Origin: Pyrus communis
Lineage: Eukaryota; Streptophyta; Magnoliopsida; Rosales; Rosaceae
DNA length: 64,000 nucleotides
Assembly: GCF_963583255.1 (NCBI RefSeq)
Contig: NC_084803.1
Coordinates: forward strand, 14,767,428 to 14,831,427
Direction: 5' to 3'
Positions within the stretch are counted from its first letter, which is position 1, and the number at the start of each line of letters is the position of its first letter. Both the position numbers and the translations under genes were made by a program. Positions 22,575-34,194 of the stretch are shown piece by piece. The notes under the pieces are model-generated. The model searched no databases and was not told the origin of the DNA. It saw nothing but the letters and a program-made list of their open reading frames with translations.

Positions 22575-24622
22575 TTGACCGCTATTAGATTCGTGATCTG
22601 TTGATTCCAGGATTACTGGGTTTGGATTTTGACGACGCTTCTGATTCGTCATCGTCGTCATCTCAGCTGGTGGTTAATGGGTATGTAAATTTTTTAATTT
22701 TGCGATCAAAGAATTCAATTTTTAGGAATTTTGGGAACAAGAATACAATTTTTAGGAATTTTGAGAACAAAGAACTCGTTTGTAATTATTTTTAAATGTG
22801 AATTTTGATGAGTTTTGTGTTGGAAAAATTAGATGGAATATCTCTACAAAGTACTATACTGCTGATGTTTCGGTATGGATGGCTCATCTCCATGACGAAT
22901 TTTCGATTGAGACCCTCCCAATGTATGACCAGTTGGCTGCCTTGATCTTGGTTTTCGACACAACTGAGGTTTCTGTCTCTTGCCGTTGCCCCTCACTCGT
23001 TGTCACTTTGTTTAGCATGATTTATTGATTCGTTTTATATCAATTTGCTTACACTATGCTGCAGTTGGCGTCTTTGTCTGCACTTCAGAAATGGGTGTCC
23101 CGAACTGATCTTCAAAAGTTCGATATACTAGTATGTGTAGGGAATAAGGTTGATCTTGTTCCGGGTCACCCAGTTCATGCTGTATATAGAAGACAATTGC
23201 AGAAGCTTGGAGACCCGTTTGCTGATGACGGTCCGGCTTTCACTGTGTATGGAATCTCCGAGGCTGAAGGAAGCAGTTTATTGGGGGATGACGAGCCACC
23301 TTGGGAGGCTAGGCACACGTGTTTGGAATGGTGCACTGAGCATAACATTGAGTTCGTCGAAGCTTGTGCTTCAAATGCTGATTTTGACAAATGTAAGGCA
23401 ACTCTTCTTTCTGACATATTTATGGCAAGATTTATGCAAAAGTGGGGAATAAAAGTACCCTGCTCAAAAGTGAAACATTCATGGTACAATTATGACGATC
23501 GAAGTATATTGTCACTCGGTGTTTGATAAAATTTTAAGGGTTGGGTTTAGAAGTTGTAGCAGACTCAATTTCAGGGTCCATTCACAACTTCATAATCGCT
23601 GTAGTGGATGACCATGATAATCAAATTTTAAGGGCATACGGTTGTGACATAAGTCTTTGTATGCTGAAGCGATTTAGGAGAGTAAGACTTTTACATCATA
23701 TATACCCGAGTAAGAAAGAGAGTACATCTTGAGTTCACGTGTCATTTTCAATATTAAAAAGAATTGATTCGCCTGTGAAAATTAAAAAAACGTTATATCA
23801 TGGTGAATGAACATGTCGATTGCACAGTACACCCAATGTCTGTTTTGGAAGATATTTTTAGTTAAAGGTTTTTTTTATTTTTATTTTTATTTTTTACAGG
23901 TTTGTCAGTTGATGGCGATTCACAAGGTATTGAACGGCTTTTTGGTGCTCTTTCTGCACACATGTGGCCTGGAATGATTTTGAAATCAGGCGATAAGATT
24001 GCTGAACCATCACTACCTGAAAGAGGAGAAGGTTATATATTCTATACCGCTTACATCTGGTTTATATACTATATTTTATATTAAGTAGAATTTTAAATGT
24101 TTGAAATTTGAATCCTCTCTGCTAGACTTGTCAGACGAAGAATCTGATTATGAATTTGAGTATGAAGTCCTCTCTGCGGGTTCAGCTGACCCATTTGATG
24201 ACACGGAAGAATGGGTTTCTGCAAATGGTTTTGCTGGACCTTCAGATATGCGAGGACTGGCTGCTCAAAGTAATCTTGTCCTAAAATGCAAAGAAGAGAA
24301 TGGAACCAGCTGTGGTAAGCAGGAGTCCCATGCCTCAACCTCGACAGCTGCGTTGGATGATGGTATCAACAAAGGAGGGGTATCCAATGCAGAAAAACCT
24401 GACCAAGACACAGAACTTGACCAAGCCCAAGAACCAGATGAGGGTTCGAATGTTGAATTTGAGGATTTGGAACAGTTGATGTCTGAGATTGGGAACATGC
24501 GTGACAGTTTGAGATTGATGCCCGATTTTCAGAGACGAGATATGGCTGCAAAGCTGGCCATGAAAATGGCTACGATGTTCGGGGGCGGCAGTGATGATGA
24601 AGTGGAAAGTATCGGCGAGTAA
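22434..24622 (+). CDS. Alpha/gamma-adaptin-binding p34-like small-GTPase-fold protein
   Basis: Six exons: 22434-22530, 22611-22680, 22833-22968, 23065-23392, 23900-24031, 24126-24622, giving 419 residues; all introns GT-AG. The N-terminus has a P-loop-like GSPGVGKRS (21-29), and NKVD at 128-131 resembles the G4 guanine-specificity motif, so this half is a degenerate Ras-like fold. An acidic stretch follows (DLSDEESDYEFEYE). The C-terminus has a conserved helical segment LEQLMSEIGNMRDSLRLMPD and ends in an acidic tail. Animal p34 (AAGAB) is a chaperone for assembly of AP-1 and AP-2 clathrin adaptors; a similar trafficking role here is inferred. A (TC)n tract sits in intron 1. Part of the last exon is duplicated downstream. 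Confidence 0.88.
22538..22572 (+). repeat. (TC)n microsatellite in intron 1 of the p34-like gene
   Basis: About 17 TC units start only a few bases after the 5' splice site of intron 1 and take up much of this 80-bp intron. Length variants could affect splicing. Confidence 0.85.
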
Positions 24623-25670
24623 AGTCCATCAGCGTTTAAGAGGTGTAAGTAATTACACATCCCTGAATCTCCTCCTTATACTTTTGTCCACAAGCTGTTA
24701 AGGAAAGGGGAATCGGGAGTCTTCTTTACGAAAAGAACGAGATAGGTTGAGCTTTGTGGAAATATTTTGTGCTTCATTTGCCTGCTCTCTTGTACTGCAT
24801 AAGGAGGTTCAGAATAGTCAATACCTATTACCCGTGCCCGAACCGAGCTGCTAGAAACTTATGTGTTTAATGAAACAGTGGAAATGTTAGGATTGTATTC
24901 GAAATTGGAGGGAAGAATCAATTAGATATCTTCTTGTAAACGTTTTTGTATAAGCACAAGTACCTGTGGTGTGATGATGTTGCAAAACTTTGATATGTGA
25001 ACCAACATACAAATTAGAACTTTCCTCCAATGATTGCTGCAATTCTTACTTAGAGATCACCCCAAAAATAGAGAATAGAGTGGCTTCAGTGCTAAGTAGC
25101 AGCCGTTAGATTTCATTTTCACATATGTCAAAAATATTTTATTCTCAATTTGAGTCATTTATTTTTCGTTTCACTTGGTGCTGCGTACTTCTACGAAGTT
25201 GAAAACCACCAATCGCAACGCAAAAGAGGGGTAGGAGTGCTGGTATTATTATTTCTTATGATGGTAGGAGGCGTAAACATAGAGAGTTGCCAAATTTGAC
25301 TGCCGCATTTGGCAGCTCTTGACAACCCGAAAGGTGGTGTGAACAATGCGCGGATAAAATCTTCCCCATCATATGTATGCAATCATAAGAGAGAGGACAC
25401 AGTTGTATGCAACTGACAACATCCGAGAACTTTCTCTAGTGAATATGAATGTTAAGCCGGAGAAAATTTATTTATCACTAATTTTATGAAACCACTAGAC
25501 AGATGACACATTGTATATGATCGATACATTTGAGAATCTTCTCTAATCTGTGTGAGTTTTTGTCAAAGAAAGTTTACTCTATCACCGAACGTATATGATC
25601 ATGAAAAAGATATCATACGTATTGTATGTCATTAGTAAAATTCGAGAATTTCTCCAATACATGAGCGAGA
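24590..25670 (+). repeat. Segmental duplication, copy 1 (3' end of p34-like gene and downstream)
   Basis: From the end of the last exon onward this segment is repeated at about 25722-27010 in the same orientation. Shared blocks include CACAAGCTGTTAAGGAAAGG, ATTACCCGTGCCCGAAC, CAATTAGATATCTTCTTG and TTGACAACCCGAAAGGTGG. The copies carry many substitutions and small indels, so the duplication is old. Confidence 0.8.
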
Positions 25671-25675
25671 GATCT

Positions 25676-25759
25676 TGACCAAGACACAGAACTTGACATC
25701 TCCGTTATATAATAAGAAGTATCGGCAGTGGTGATGAAGTGGAAAGCATTGGCAAGTAA
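25676..25759 (+). pseudogene. Remnant of p34-like exon 6 at the start of the duplicated copy
   Basis: Bases 25676-25697 are identical to 24400-24421 inside exon 6 (22 of 22). After a deletion, 25722-25759 matches the exon's last 38 bases including the stop codon region (GTGATGAAGTGGAAAG). The duplicated unit therefore began inside exon 6 and lost most of that exon later. It cannot encode the domain. Confidence 0.75.
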
Positions 25760-27010
25760 GTACTGGTTTCGTACTGAGGTACTTTTATAAAAAGTGGTTA
25801 TAAAAAAAACTGAGCTAAAAAAAATGTTTGGCAAACACTTAAAAACAGCTTATTTTCACAGTTTTGGATGAAAAAAAAGCTGAAAACGTGAAGCAGCAAA
25901 AATGAGCTTATTCTCACAGCATAGTAGAAGCAGTTTTTTTTCAAAGCACAACAATAACAAACCAGCAGCTTTTAAAAAGTGCAAGTAATTGCACATCCCT
26001 GAGTCTCCTTGTACTTTTGTCCACAAGCTGTTAAGGAAAGGGGAGTCTTCTTTACGAAAAGGAAAGATAGGATGAGCTTTTTGGATATATTTTGTGCTTC
26101 ATATACTCTGATCTCTTGTACTGCATAAGGAGGTTCAGAAGTCAATACTAATTACCCGTGCCCGAACTGAGTTGCGTGCTCGAACTGAGTTGCTAGAAAC
26201 TTATTTGTTCAATGAAACAGTGGAAATGTTAGGATTGTATTCGAATATCGGAGGGAAGAATCAATTAGATATCTTCTTGTAAACATTTTTGTATGATCAC
26301 GAGTAGCTGTGGTCTCATACGTTGCATGATGATGTTCCTAAACTTTGCTATGGAATCAACATACAAATTAGAAATTTCCTCCAGTGTGTAGCTTCAACGT
26401 TACGTAGCACTTAGTTTATGGGTGTTTTAGCCATTAGATTTTAGTTTTAATCTCAGTCATTTATTTCTCGTATCACTTAGTATTACGTATTATTAAAAAA
26501 AAGAAATTGGTTTCTTTGTGCAAATTATTTTACTTGAAAAAAATTACTCAGATGGAACTTTTACCAAGTTGAAAATCACCAATCACAGCTCACAAGAGTG
26601 GTAGGAGTGCTGGTTTACTATTTCTTATGATGGTAGAAGCCGTAAACTTAGAGAGTTGCCAAATTGGACTGCCTCATTTGGTAGTTCTTGACAACCCGAA
26701 AGGTGGCGTGAACAACGCGTGGAGAAAATCTTCCCTATCACATGTATGCAATCATAGGAGAGAGCACATAGTTGTGTGCAACAAACAACATTCGAGAATC
26801 TTCTGAATGTGAATGTTATGCCGAAGAAAATTTATTTATTACTGATTTCATGAATCATTAGAAAGATGACACAATCGATATATTTGAGAGTTTTTGACAA
26901 AGAAAATTTATTCTATCATCGATTGTGTATGATTATAAAATATCATACGTGTTATCTACCATCAATAGAATTTTAGAATTTCTCCAATAAATACTAGCGA
27001 GAGACCACAT
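25722..27010 (+). repeat. Segmental duplication, copy 2
   Basis: Second copy of 24590-25670, interrupted by a miniature element at 25760-25972 and by extra sequence near 26490-26560. It retains the blocks listed for copy 1, in order, up to the GAATTTCTCCAATA motif near 26980. Confidence 0.8.
25760..25972. mobile_element. Tourist-like miniature element inserted in the duplicated copy
   Basis: Flanked by TAA (25757-25759, 25973-25975). The ends CTGGTTTCGTACTGAGG and its reverse counterpart near 25950-25965, and the interior CAGTTTTTTTTCAAAGCACA, match the element at 29332-29687. It is absent from copy 1 of the duplication, which gives the order of events. The terminal repeats are degenerate. 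Confidence 0.55.
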
Positions 27011-27316
27011 ACAGTTTTATTCAACCGAGGACATTCGGGAATATATGAGTTTCATGCCGGATGAGATGTCAAGTTCTCATTAGGCAGGAGTTTAGGAGTG
27101 ATTAGTGGAAAGTAGGGAGAATAATGGGGTTGGCCAAATTAGGCTTTTGACTGACAAGTGTACCGGAGTGACTGGAACGGCGGATCAACATTAAACTATT
27201 GACATAGCCACTTAGGCAGCACACAGGATAAACTCGTTTGAACAAGTTGGGGCTCGGTGCTCTTTTGTTCATGAATACCAGGAATATAAGCTGCTTTTAA
27301 GGTTTTTTATTTGACC

Positions 27317-27735
27317 AGAGAGATATTTTGGTTAGGTAAGTGATTGTGAACAATCTACGGCACCAAGTTTCAAATCCAAATTCACTTATAAGTAATGGAA
27401 AAGAACGTTCTTTGTTATCTGAAAAACGCTTTTACTGATATTTTCATAAGCACTTTTGGATTATTAGAAGGTTCTCTAGTTGGTTGATGAGATATTTAGA
27501 TATGTAGGTAAGTGATTATATACGAACACAAGTAACATTTTTTTTTATATTTATTTTAAATTTAAAGCAATTATAAATTGTTAAGAAAGAACGGTCTTGA
27601 TCATCGAATTAATTAGAGATATATTCAAGTAGGTAAGCGAGTATGTACAATTTTCAATAAGATTTTCGATACAAAACACTTGTAAATTTAAGAAAGAAAC
27701 GTTCTTAATAATTAGAAAACGCATTTCTCAATGAT
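27317..27735 (+). repeat. Diverged triple repeat
   Basis: Three imperfect copies start near 27317, 27487 and 27614, each with GAGATAT, then GTAGGTAAG(T/C)GA and later a GAACGTTCTT/GAACGGTCTT-like block before GAAAACGC in two of them. Non-coding. Confidence 0.4.
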
Positions 27736-27819
27736 TTATTCATCGTTTATAAGAAGACATCTAATAATGATCAATAACCTAGGATTATAGTTGGGGGGCC
27801 CAAGGCATTTCTTTTCTTA

Positions 27820-28017
27820 GGAAAGGGATTCTCTTCAGATCCCTTCTTCCTAATTCAGCAAATCAGAGGATCCGTGTTGTTGAAATTTGATCAAACGGCT
27901 AAAGTTATTATAACTTTTAAAATGGGTCTCTGTTCGTAGCCGTTGAATCAAATTTCAATGGTATAAATTCCTTAATTTGATGATTAGGAGGAAGAAATCC
28001 GGAGATGCCTCCTTCTC
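27820..28017. mobile_element. Miniature inverted-repeat element (198 bp, 8-bp target duplication)
   Basis: Flanked on both sides by TTTTCTTA (27812-27819 and 28018-28025). The ends pair: GATCCCTTCTTCCTAAT at the left, the complement of GGATTTCTTCCTCCTAATC at the right. The interior has a palindromic part AGCCGTTTGA/AAAGTTATTATAACTTT. Relatives are at 35170-35366, 54311-54505 and 54814-55014. Confidence 0.7.
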
Positions 28018-28057
28018 TTTTCTTAATACTTATGAGATTTATTCATCACTTTTCTCT

Positions 28058-28062
<5 letters not shown>

Positions 28063-28108
<46 letters not shown>

Positions 28109-28115
28109 TTTTTTT
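28063..28115 (+). repeat. (TA)n microsatellite followed by a T tract
   Basis: About 14 TA units followed by about 25 T. It adjoins the poly(A) end, on the minus strand, of the LINE remnant that follows. Confidence 0.85.
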
Positions 28116-28690
28116 GTGGTAAACTGGAATTTATAGCCAGGACAAAGATGCCAAAGATTACAATGAAAGCCCACAACAAGGCAAACAAGCAAAAAACAAA
28201 GCTGGAAGTGCAAGGGGAAGAAAGCCGACACTACCAAGAAGCAACTAGCGCCACCCCTTGCACAACCAAAGAAAATTAATATGAGTAAGGCAGTTCATCT
28301 TTATTAAGTACATGAACAAGTGAAGATGGAGGTCTGTCAACCCAAGTAAAGTCACACATCTCCACACAACTGTGCGACGTCAACCAGTCCGCCACCATAT
28401 TGGCTGATCTTGGAGCCCAAGACCAACGACATTCATGGAAGGAATTGCCGACTTTCTTACACCTTGTTAAGATTGGAAACGCCTCCCACCTGCCATTTGT
28501 TATGCTACCCTATAAACATGAAATAAAATTCGAGGAATCAGATTCAACAACCACATAACTACGACCCAAAGAATGTCCCAACTCACAGCCTCGCAGAATG
28601 GCTAAAGCCTCAGCAACCGGAACACTAGGGGCCTGGAAAACGAGATCGCCGAGCAGCAATAAAAGAACCCACCGAGTCCCTCACCATCTC
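28116..28690 (-). mobile_element. LINE (non-LTR retrotransposon) 3' end with RNase H remnant
   Basis: On the minus strand the frame reads VPVAEALAILRGCELGHSLG, YVVVESDSSNFISCL, an in-frame TAG, then GSITNGRWEAFPI, RSANMVADWLTSH and MCDFTWVDRPPSSLV. This is the RVT_3/RNase H-like C-terminal domain of plant LINEs, including the acidic ESDS and the closing AN-x-VADWL motif. A further frameshift separates an upstream piece (VRDSVGSFIAARRSRF). The T tract at 28091-28115 corresponds to the element's poly(A) tail. Truncated at the 5' side and inactive. Confidence 0.75.
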
Positions 28691-29328
28691 TTTCAATTTT
28701 CAATAAGTTACTTGAAGACTAACAGAAAGTAGAAATTGATGCGCTTTTTCTGTAGGATGAATATCAGCACCACTCTCAAAAGCTCATCATGTTCAGAGGA
28801 TGAGATAAACCCAAAGTCTTGTCACTTGTTCTTTTAATACATATATACAAAGTGAGCACCCTAAAATGATGAAACATTCAAAATACCATAAATTGTCCTT
28901 TAAGAATTTCATAAATTACAATTGAACAAAAAGAAGCTAAAGTATTTAACCATATTTTTATTTTGAATGCATTTAATATTTAAAATTATAGAAAGAAAAA
29001 AAAAAAAAAAAAAAAAAAAAACCTCCCACGTTAGTGGGTGGTTTCATGTCTTTAATTCATTTCTTTTTTTTTAAATATTTTTTAAAAAAATATGTAAATT
29101 AATTATTTAAATAAAAAATATATAAAAAGGCCAATTGCCACACGCGTGTGGCTAAAGGCTAGTATAAAATAAAAGATGAACTGTCAATTTAGATTTGAAT
29201 CATCACCTAAGTAAAAATTAAGTTTTTAAACTATTTTTTTGATAAAATAATTCCGCGAGTTTACTAAAATTACTAATTTCTTTTCTACAATTATATTCAA
29301 AACTACTCTAACCAATTTTCTGTCAACC
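28691..29328. other. Intergenic, AT-rich
   Basis: No coding sequence supported. It has a long A tract at 28991-29020. Confidence 0.4.
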
Positions 29329-29331
29329 TAA

Positions 29332-29687
29332 GGCCTGGTTTGGTACTGAGGTGATTCTGAAAAAAAACTGGTATAAAAAAAGCTGGCAGCTGTTTTTATG
29401 TTTTGTAAACATTCAGCTTCAACTTTTTTTCACAGTTTTGGGTTAAAAAAAGCCAAAAACAAGAAGCTGCAAAACCCAGCTTTGAGAAACCGGCTTTCTT
29501 TCACATCTATTTTACATAAAAGTTTACCAAACACTATAATATTGCTTTTGTTTTTTTTTTTTTTTTTCAAAAGCACTTTTACAAAAAAGTTTACCAAACA
29601 CTTTGCTGCTTTATTTCACAGCTGCTTATTCTCACAGTACAGCAGAAGTAGTTTTTTTTTCAAAGCACAGCAATACCAAACCAATCC
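29332..29687. mobile_element. Tourist-like miniature element (356 bp, TAA target duplication)
   Basis: Ends GGCCTGGTTTGGTA and the complement of GGATTGGTTTGGTA, 12 of 14 positions equal. TAA stands on both sides (29329-29331, 29688-29690). The interior has repeated AAAAGCTG/CAGCTTTT-type motifs and runs of A and T. The 109-codon frame across it is not a gene. Confidence 0.8.
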
Positions 29688-29690
29688 TAA

Positions 29691-32335
29691 ATCACATGAC
29701 TTGCACATGACACATTTTAGAGGATAACCTTGTCATTTTCTCGCTTATAAGTCTTTAACGTTGTATATTCTTTGTGAATCTCATTTTTAATTCACCCTCT
29801 AAAGTTAACTCTAGACAATCTTTTTTTTTTTTTTTTTAGTAAGTCCTTAAACTCAAAGTTTGTCACATGCAAGTCACTTGACTTAAATTAACGAAAAATT
29901 AAATATAATAGCTTCAAATCTAATATTAGGAATATAATTGGCAGATTTAATTAGTTGAATGATTGATTTTTTTGAAAAAAAATAGTTTAAGGACCTAATT
30001 TTCCCTTGCTAATAATCAAAGACTAAATCATTACTCTAAAATGAATGAATGAATGAATGAATAAGGAAAGGAAAAGAGTGAGTAAAGTCATTGCTGATTG
30101 TAAATGCTACTCTTTGCTTGCAGAGATCGAGAACGACTTAGTTTTTTTATATTTTATAATTAGGTGTAAAATTTAATTTACATTTTGGATTGAGTTTGTA
30201 AGTGTAATTTAGGTAGTAAACTTAAGTTTAAAGAGATACTTATAGTTTTATTAACTGTATATTTTTGTAATTAGAGGAGATAACCAGGTAGGATAGTGAA
30301 ATTACAGCTCATAGGTTTTGTAGCACAAAAAGAATTCAAGTTTTTTGGCTCCTTCAAATGCAAGAAAATTTTCTTTTATTAACAAATCATCATTTGATAC
30401 ATGAGTCATAATTTTTTTTAATATTTTATAGTACTAAATGTTAATTGTAAAGAGTCGGCGGTTTTGGAAGGACAAAATTTACGTTCCCTCTTTGAGTGCA
30501 CATCTTTATCCATCCAACTGTGATTTGTGTATCTTCATTGGGCAAACTGCCGTAATAAAGTTTATTATATCTCTAGCAAAAACTCAATCAAGTTAGAGAT
30601 CGTTTAGTTATTCATACATTAACAAATTAACGTTCAACCTGAAAAGTTACTTGTATTGTCTTGCATCAACAAATTGACAATCAAGTTACATATTTATACC
30701 CTAATGATTAGATGAACACCAATTTGATTAATTATTCGCAAAACGATTCCGTCGTATGCTGAACACAAGTATTGTCGTGTTAAAGATGAAATGCAACCTA
30801 AAGTTTACATAAAAAAACCAAAAGGGGGTTTGAACTTTGAAGGGGATCCCTTCTCCATTCAGTGACCATGCTTGTGCTTGAAGAAATTCTAGCAATCACT
30901 AACACCCTGTCATTATTCTGTTGGACCTGCTTTTAGATTTGGATGGTACAAAATTGAGCATATTTTGAAGCTTTGAGAAGTTAGCGTCAATGGCACTCCA
31001 ACTTGCAAAGAGTGCTCCACAAAGTTCAACAAAAATGGAAACAAAAATCAATAAAAAATCCCAACTCACAAGTAAGAGCAATGGTTGTGCTTCTAAGTCC
31101 AACCATCTGACCTCTCTAAGTTAGGCCTCAATTTTATTTCATTTTCCACTCTCCGAGTCTCCAAGCATCTATGACCCCATTGACCCTTTGCCCACTTTAA
31201 GCGACATGCAACAATCATTTATAAAATAGCCACATACAGAATTGGGTGTTGCTTTAGAACCATGGAACCTCTCTTTTTGTAATTTATTAACTTTAGGTTG
31301 GGACTGGCAATTTTTTGCAAAACCCTTTACTTTATGTGAAATGATGAAAATAACAAGTTTTGGGTCAATTCGTTAACGACTCGGGTCGTTATCGGCTCAT
31401 CTGTTAAGAACTAATTAACGAATTTGATCGTTATCGTGTCACACTTTAAGAACCCATTAAAATAACAGGTATACTTAAACGACACAAACACGCCCATTTT
31501 CAAGGTCTAGACACTAAGCATGTAATTTCTTGCAGGACCTATTAACCTGACATGAAAATACACGACCCATTAACGAGTCAGATCATTATCGGGTCATCTA
31601 TTAAGAACTCGTTAACATAACGTGTTTGACACGATACAATCCGTTAAAATAACAAGTATAATACGGAAACGATATAAACACAACAAACACAACCCATTAA
31701 CCAAATCTACTTGAGGAGAACATGATAAGTATGATTTAGAAGAGGGAAATTTCAGAGCATTTGAAATATTAATTAACTAAATAATTAAGTATAACAACGT
31801 TGTTTGTCTTATTACATGAAAAAAAGATTTTGAAATTCACCAACCATGTGTCGTATTTGAATAATTTTACACAAAATATGAAATTTCTAGTATTTTAAGA
31901 ATTTGTCTACGATAATACGTGTCAATAAGTAATACGAATTTTATACAAGTTATGAGCAAATATTCATTAGCTCTCCCATCTACTGCATCTACCTTAGTAA
32001 GAGTTTCTCTCTCACGTGATTACTCAAACAAAAATGTGTGCACATTTGTCAAATCCAAAGTAGTTTCTTGGTTACAAATACAATCACCCTCTCTATTTCC
32101 CTAGTTATATAATTTTAACCTTTTTGATAAAAATGGGGAAGAAAATAACACACAACCACTGCATTGCATTGGCGTCAATTGGGGAAAAAAATTTCAGAAG
32201 CATAAACATGATGATCCATTGATTCTCTCTGTACACAAAAGAGTGGCAGGAAATACAAATTGATGAGAAAAAGAAAAATAAAAGGCTAGTTCAATAAAGA
32301 AAAATTAAAAAAGTGGGTTTGCTAATTAGCAAACT
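29691..32335. other. Intergenic, with a diverged internal repeat near 31.4-31.7 kb
   Basis: AT-rich spacer without supported genes. Two related blocks, about 31360-31500 and 31560-31700, share TTATCGG-TCATCT-TTAAGAACT and TTAAAATAACA motifs with GTTAACGA elements, likely old transposon sequence. A (TGAA)n tract lies at 30040-30062. A small frame on the minus strand at 30899-31102 has no family match I know. Confidence 0.4.
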
Positions 32336-32983
32336 TCAAGGCAGAAAATTGGTAGTTGTAGCCGTATTAGAACTAATACTAACGGCAGTACTGGGTGCAG
32401 CTGCAGCCGCCGCTGCCGGAGGAGGAGCTGAATGGTTGTTGTGGTCCTGGTGAGCCTTGAGCTCCGCCTCTGATACTGGAGCCGGAAACCCACCGCACTT
32501 GTGACACCGAGCAACCACCAAGATCTGCCGGCACGACGGGCACGAGGAGTGGGATCCAAGCCACGTGTCAATGCACCCGACATGGAACACGTGCCCGCAC
32601 TGCGGCAGAACCCTGATCTCGTGCCCCTCCGCGAACTCCCCTAAGCAGATGGCGCACTCCGAACCCAGCTTAGGCGGCGGCTCGGCGCCGCCGGTTCCGT
32701 ACGTGAACTTCGGAAGGGATTGGAGGACCTTCTTCTTGAGGCCCTTGTTGGCGGATGAAGAAGCCGATCCGATAGCGGCTCTGCCGCCGGATACGCGGCG
32801 GAGCCAGGCGCAGCGTGCGACGGCGAGTAGACCCACCACGCATATGACGGCGCAGAGCAGCGCTGCCAGTATGACGACGAAGTCCGACTCGAGAGCCACG
32901 GCCTCAGGAGGCGGAGCCGCCGTTATGTTTGAGAAGTTGGCGGGGTGGGTGCTGCTGCCTAGAAATCTTTGAGAGCGAGGCAT
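32336..32983 (-). CDS. ATL-type RING-H2 E3 ubiquitin ligase
   Basis: Single exon, 215 residues, normal for the family. One membrane helix (about 35-57, VVILAALLCAVICVVGLLAV) is followed by a basic stretch, the GLD-like segment KGLKKKVLQSLP (80-91), and a complete RING-H2: C110, C113, C129, H131, H134, C137, C148, C151, with spacing C-x2-C-x15-C-x1-H-x2-H-x2-C-x10-C-x2-C. ATL proteins sit in endomembranes and pass ubiquitin from an E2 to targets, often in defence or stress signalling; the target here is unknown. The C-terminus has an extra C160-x2-C163 pair, an alanine run (190-196) and a Ser/Thr tail. It resembles the ATL8/ATL80 type. GC content is much higher than in the surroundings, as usual for this intronless family. 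Confidence 0.92.
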   Translation of the reverse strand: MPRSQRFLGSSTHPANFSNITAAPPPEAVALESDFVVILAALLCAVICVVGLLAVARCAWLRRVSGGRAAIGSASSSANKGLKKKVLQSLPKFTYGTGGAEPPPKLGSECAICLGEFAEGHEIRVLPQCGHVFHVGCIDTWLGSHSSCPSCRQILVVARCHKCGGFPAPVSEAELKAHQDHNNHSAPPPAAAAAAAPSTAVSISSNTATTTNFLP

Positions 32984-33096
32984 GACTGATCATACGGCGG
33001 TATATCTATAATCTAATGTCGTTTTCAGAAAGCAGAGGTGGAAAGATTCAATGGAAAGAAATAAAGGATTGATTTTTTTGGGAAGGGTTTGAAGGG

Positions 33097-33104
33097 TTTT
33101 TATA
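33097..33104 (-). promoter_or_regulatory. TATA box of the ATL-type gene
   Basis: On the minus strand CTATAAAA lies about 115 bp upstream of the ATG, in a good position to give a short leader of roughly 80 bases. No other TATA-like site lies nearer. Confidence 0.6.
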
Positions 33105-33384
33105 GTCTGAGCTTGAGAGCCGAGAGAGCGAGAGCAGTTTGGTCTGAAACTTCTAAAGGGAAAGTGTTTGGAGTTGGGAGAAGATAAGTGTTTAGAGAGA
33201 GAAAGAGGTAGGCAGGGAGGGTTGGCCCAGGTTGGCCCAGGTGGCGGTGGATTTTCTATGTTTAGCCGGGCTTATCTTCATTATCTTTTTCTGCATTAAC
33301 CAATAACCAATTGACAGACCATGCTTTTCCTCTCAATTAATCCAATTCTAATCTCACTTTACTGTACTTTCACTCTTTCAACAA

Positions 33385-33478
33385 TTATTAACCTTTTGAA
33401 AAAAAAAAACAATTATTAACCTTTTGTACAAAAAAAACAATTATTAACCTTTTGTTCGAGAAAAAAACAATTATTAAC
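33385..33478 (+). repeat. About 33-bp tandem repeat, about 3-4 copies
   Basis: The unit AACAATTATTAACCTTTTG followed by an A tract is repeated with small changes; a related single unit is near 33705-33720. Confidence 0.7.
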
Positions 33479-33827
33479 CCCCTTAATCAAATGGGTTTTG
33501 TTTTGTCTTTGTTTCAATTTTTTTAACAGAATATAGCGTTACTAGTTAAATTGTTAAATATTAGAGGAAGAGAGATGGAGAATAAATGGGCATCATAGTA
33601 CATATACATTATTACTTTTCTTTATTAAGATATGTTTTTCTTCTAATTAATCCAATTTTAATCTCACTCTACTACTTCACTTCAATGTTCTTTCACTCTT
33701 CTAGCAATTATTAACCTTTTTAATCAACTGGGTTATGTTTTTATTTTTTTTAGTACATCGATATTTTTATATCAAGAAAAGGAGAATTCTGCTAAATTAC
33801 ACAATGGGCAACCTAATTTGGTATTGA

Positions 33828-33903
33828 ATTCGCCATCCACAAGATTCGAATTAAGACCTCTCACTTTTAAGTGAAGAGGAATATCATCAGAGCGTAGTAC
33901 TGA
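33828..33903 (-). repeat. SINE fragment
   Basis: The reverse strand reads CTCAGTACTACGCTCTGATG and continues into the box-B-like part of the SINE at 18754-18934. It is truncated at its 3' side. Confidence 0.4.
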
Positions 33904-34194
33904 GTGACTTGTTTTTGTTTTAGATTCTTATCTAACTACGATTTTGCGGTCACATGGCAAGAAAAACAAATTCGCCACCACAGAGATAGGACCGTACAAA
34001 GAGATGTTTTTATTATTTTTATTTTATTTTATTTTTTGAAAGAGGTACAAGATGTGGTAAGATATAGTTATCCATCCCTTTCGGGCCCGGAGAGGCAATG
34101 GGGAATTTCAACCTACCTATGGCCACAATCAAGCAGACTCACCAACTTGGAGCATCGAACCTGAGACCTCCCACATTTAAGTTGTTGAATTTAA

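Noticed and set aside
23541..23732. Frame inside the p34-like gene
   Set aside because: Lies in intron 4 between well-supported splice sites.
27977..28279. 100-codon plus-strand frame
   Set aside because: It crosses a miniature element end, a TA repeat and a T tract, then runs antisense to the LINE remnant.
32565..32972. Plus-strand frame of 135 codons
   Set aside because: Antisense shadow of the GC-rich RING-H2 gene.
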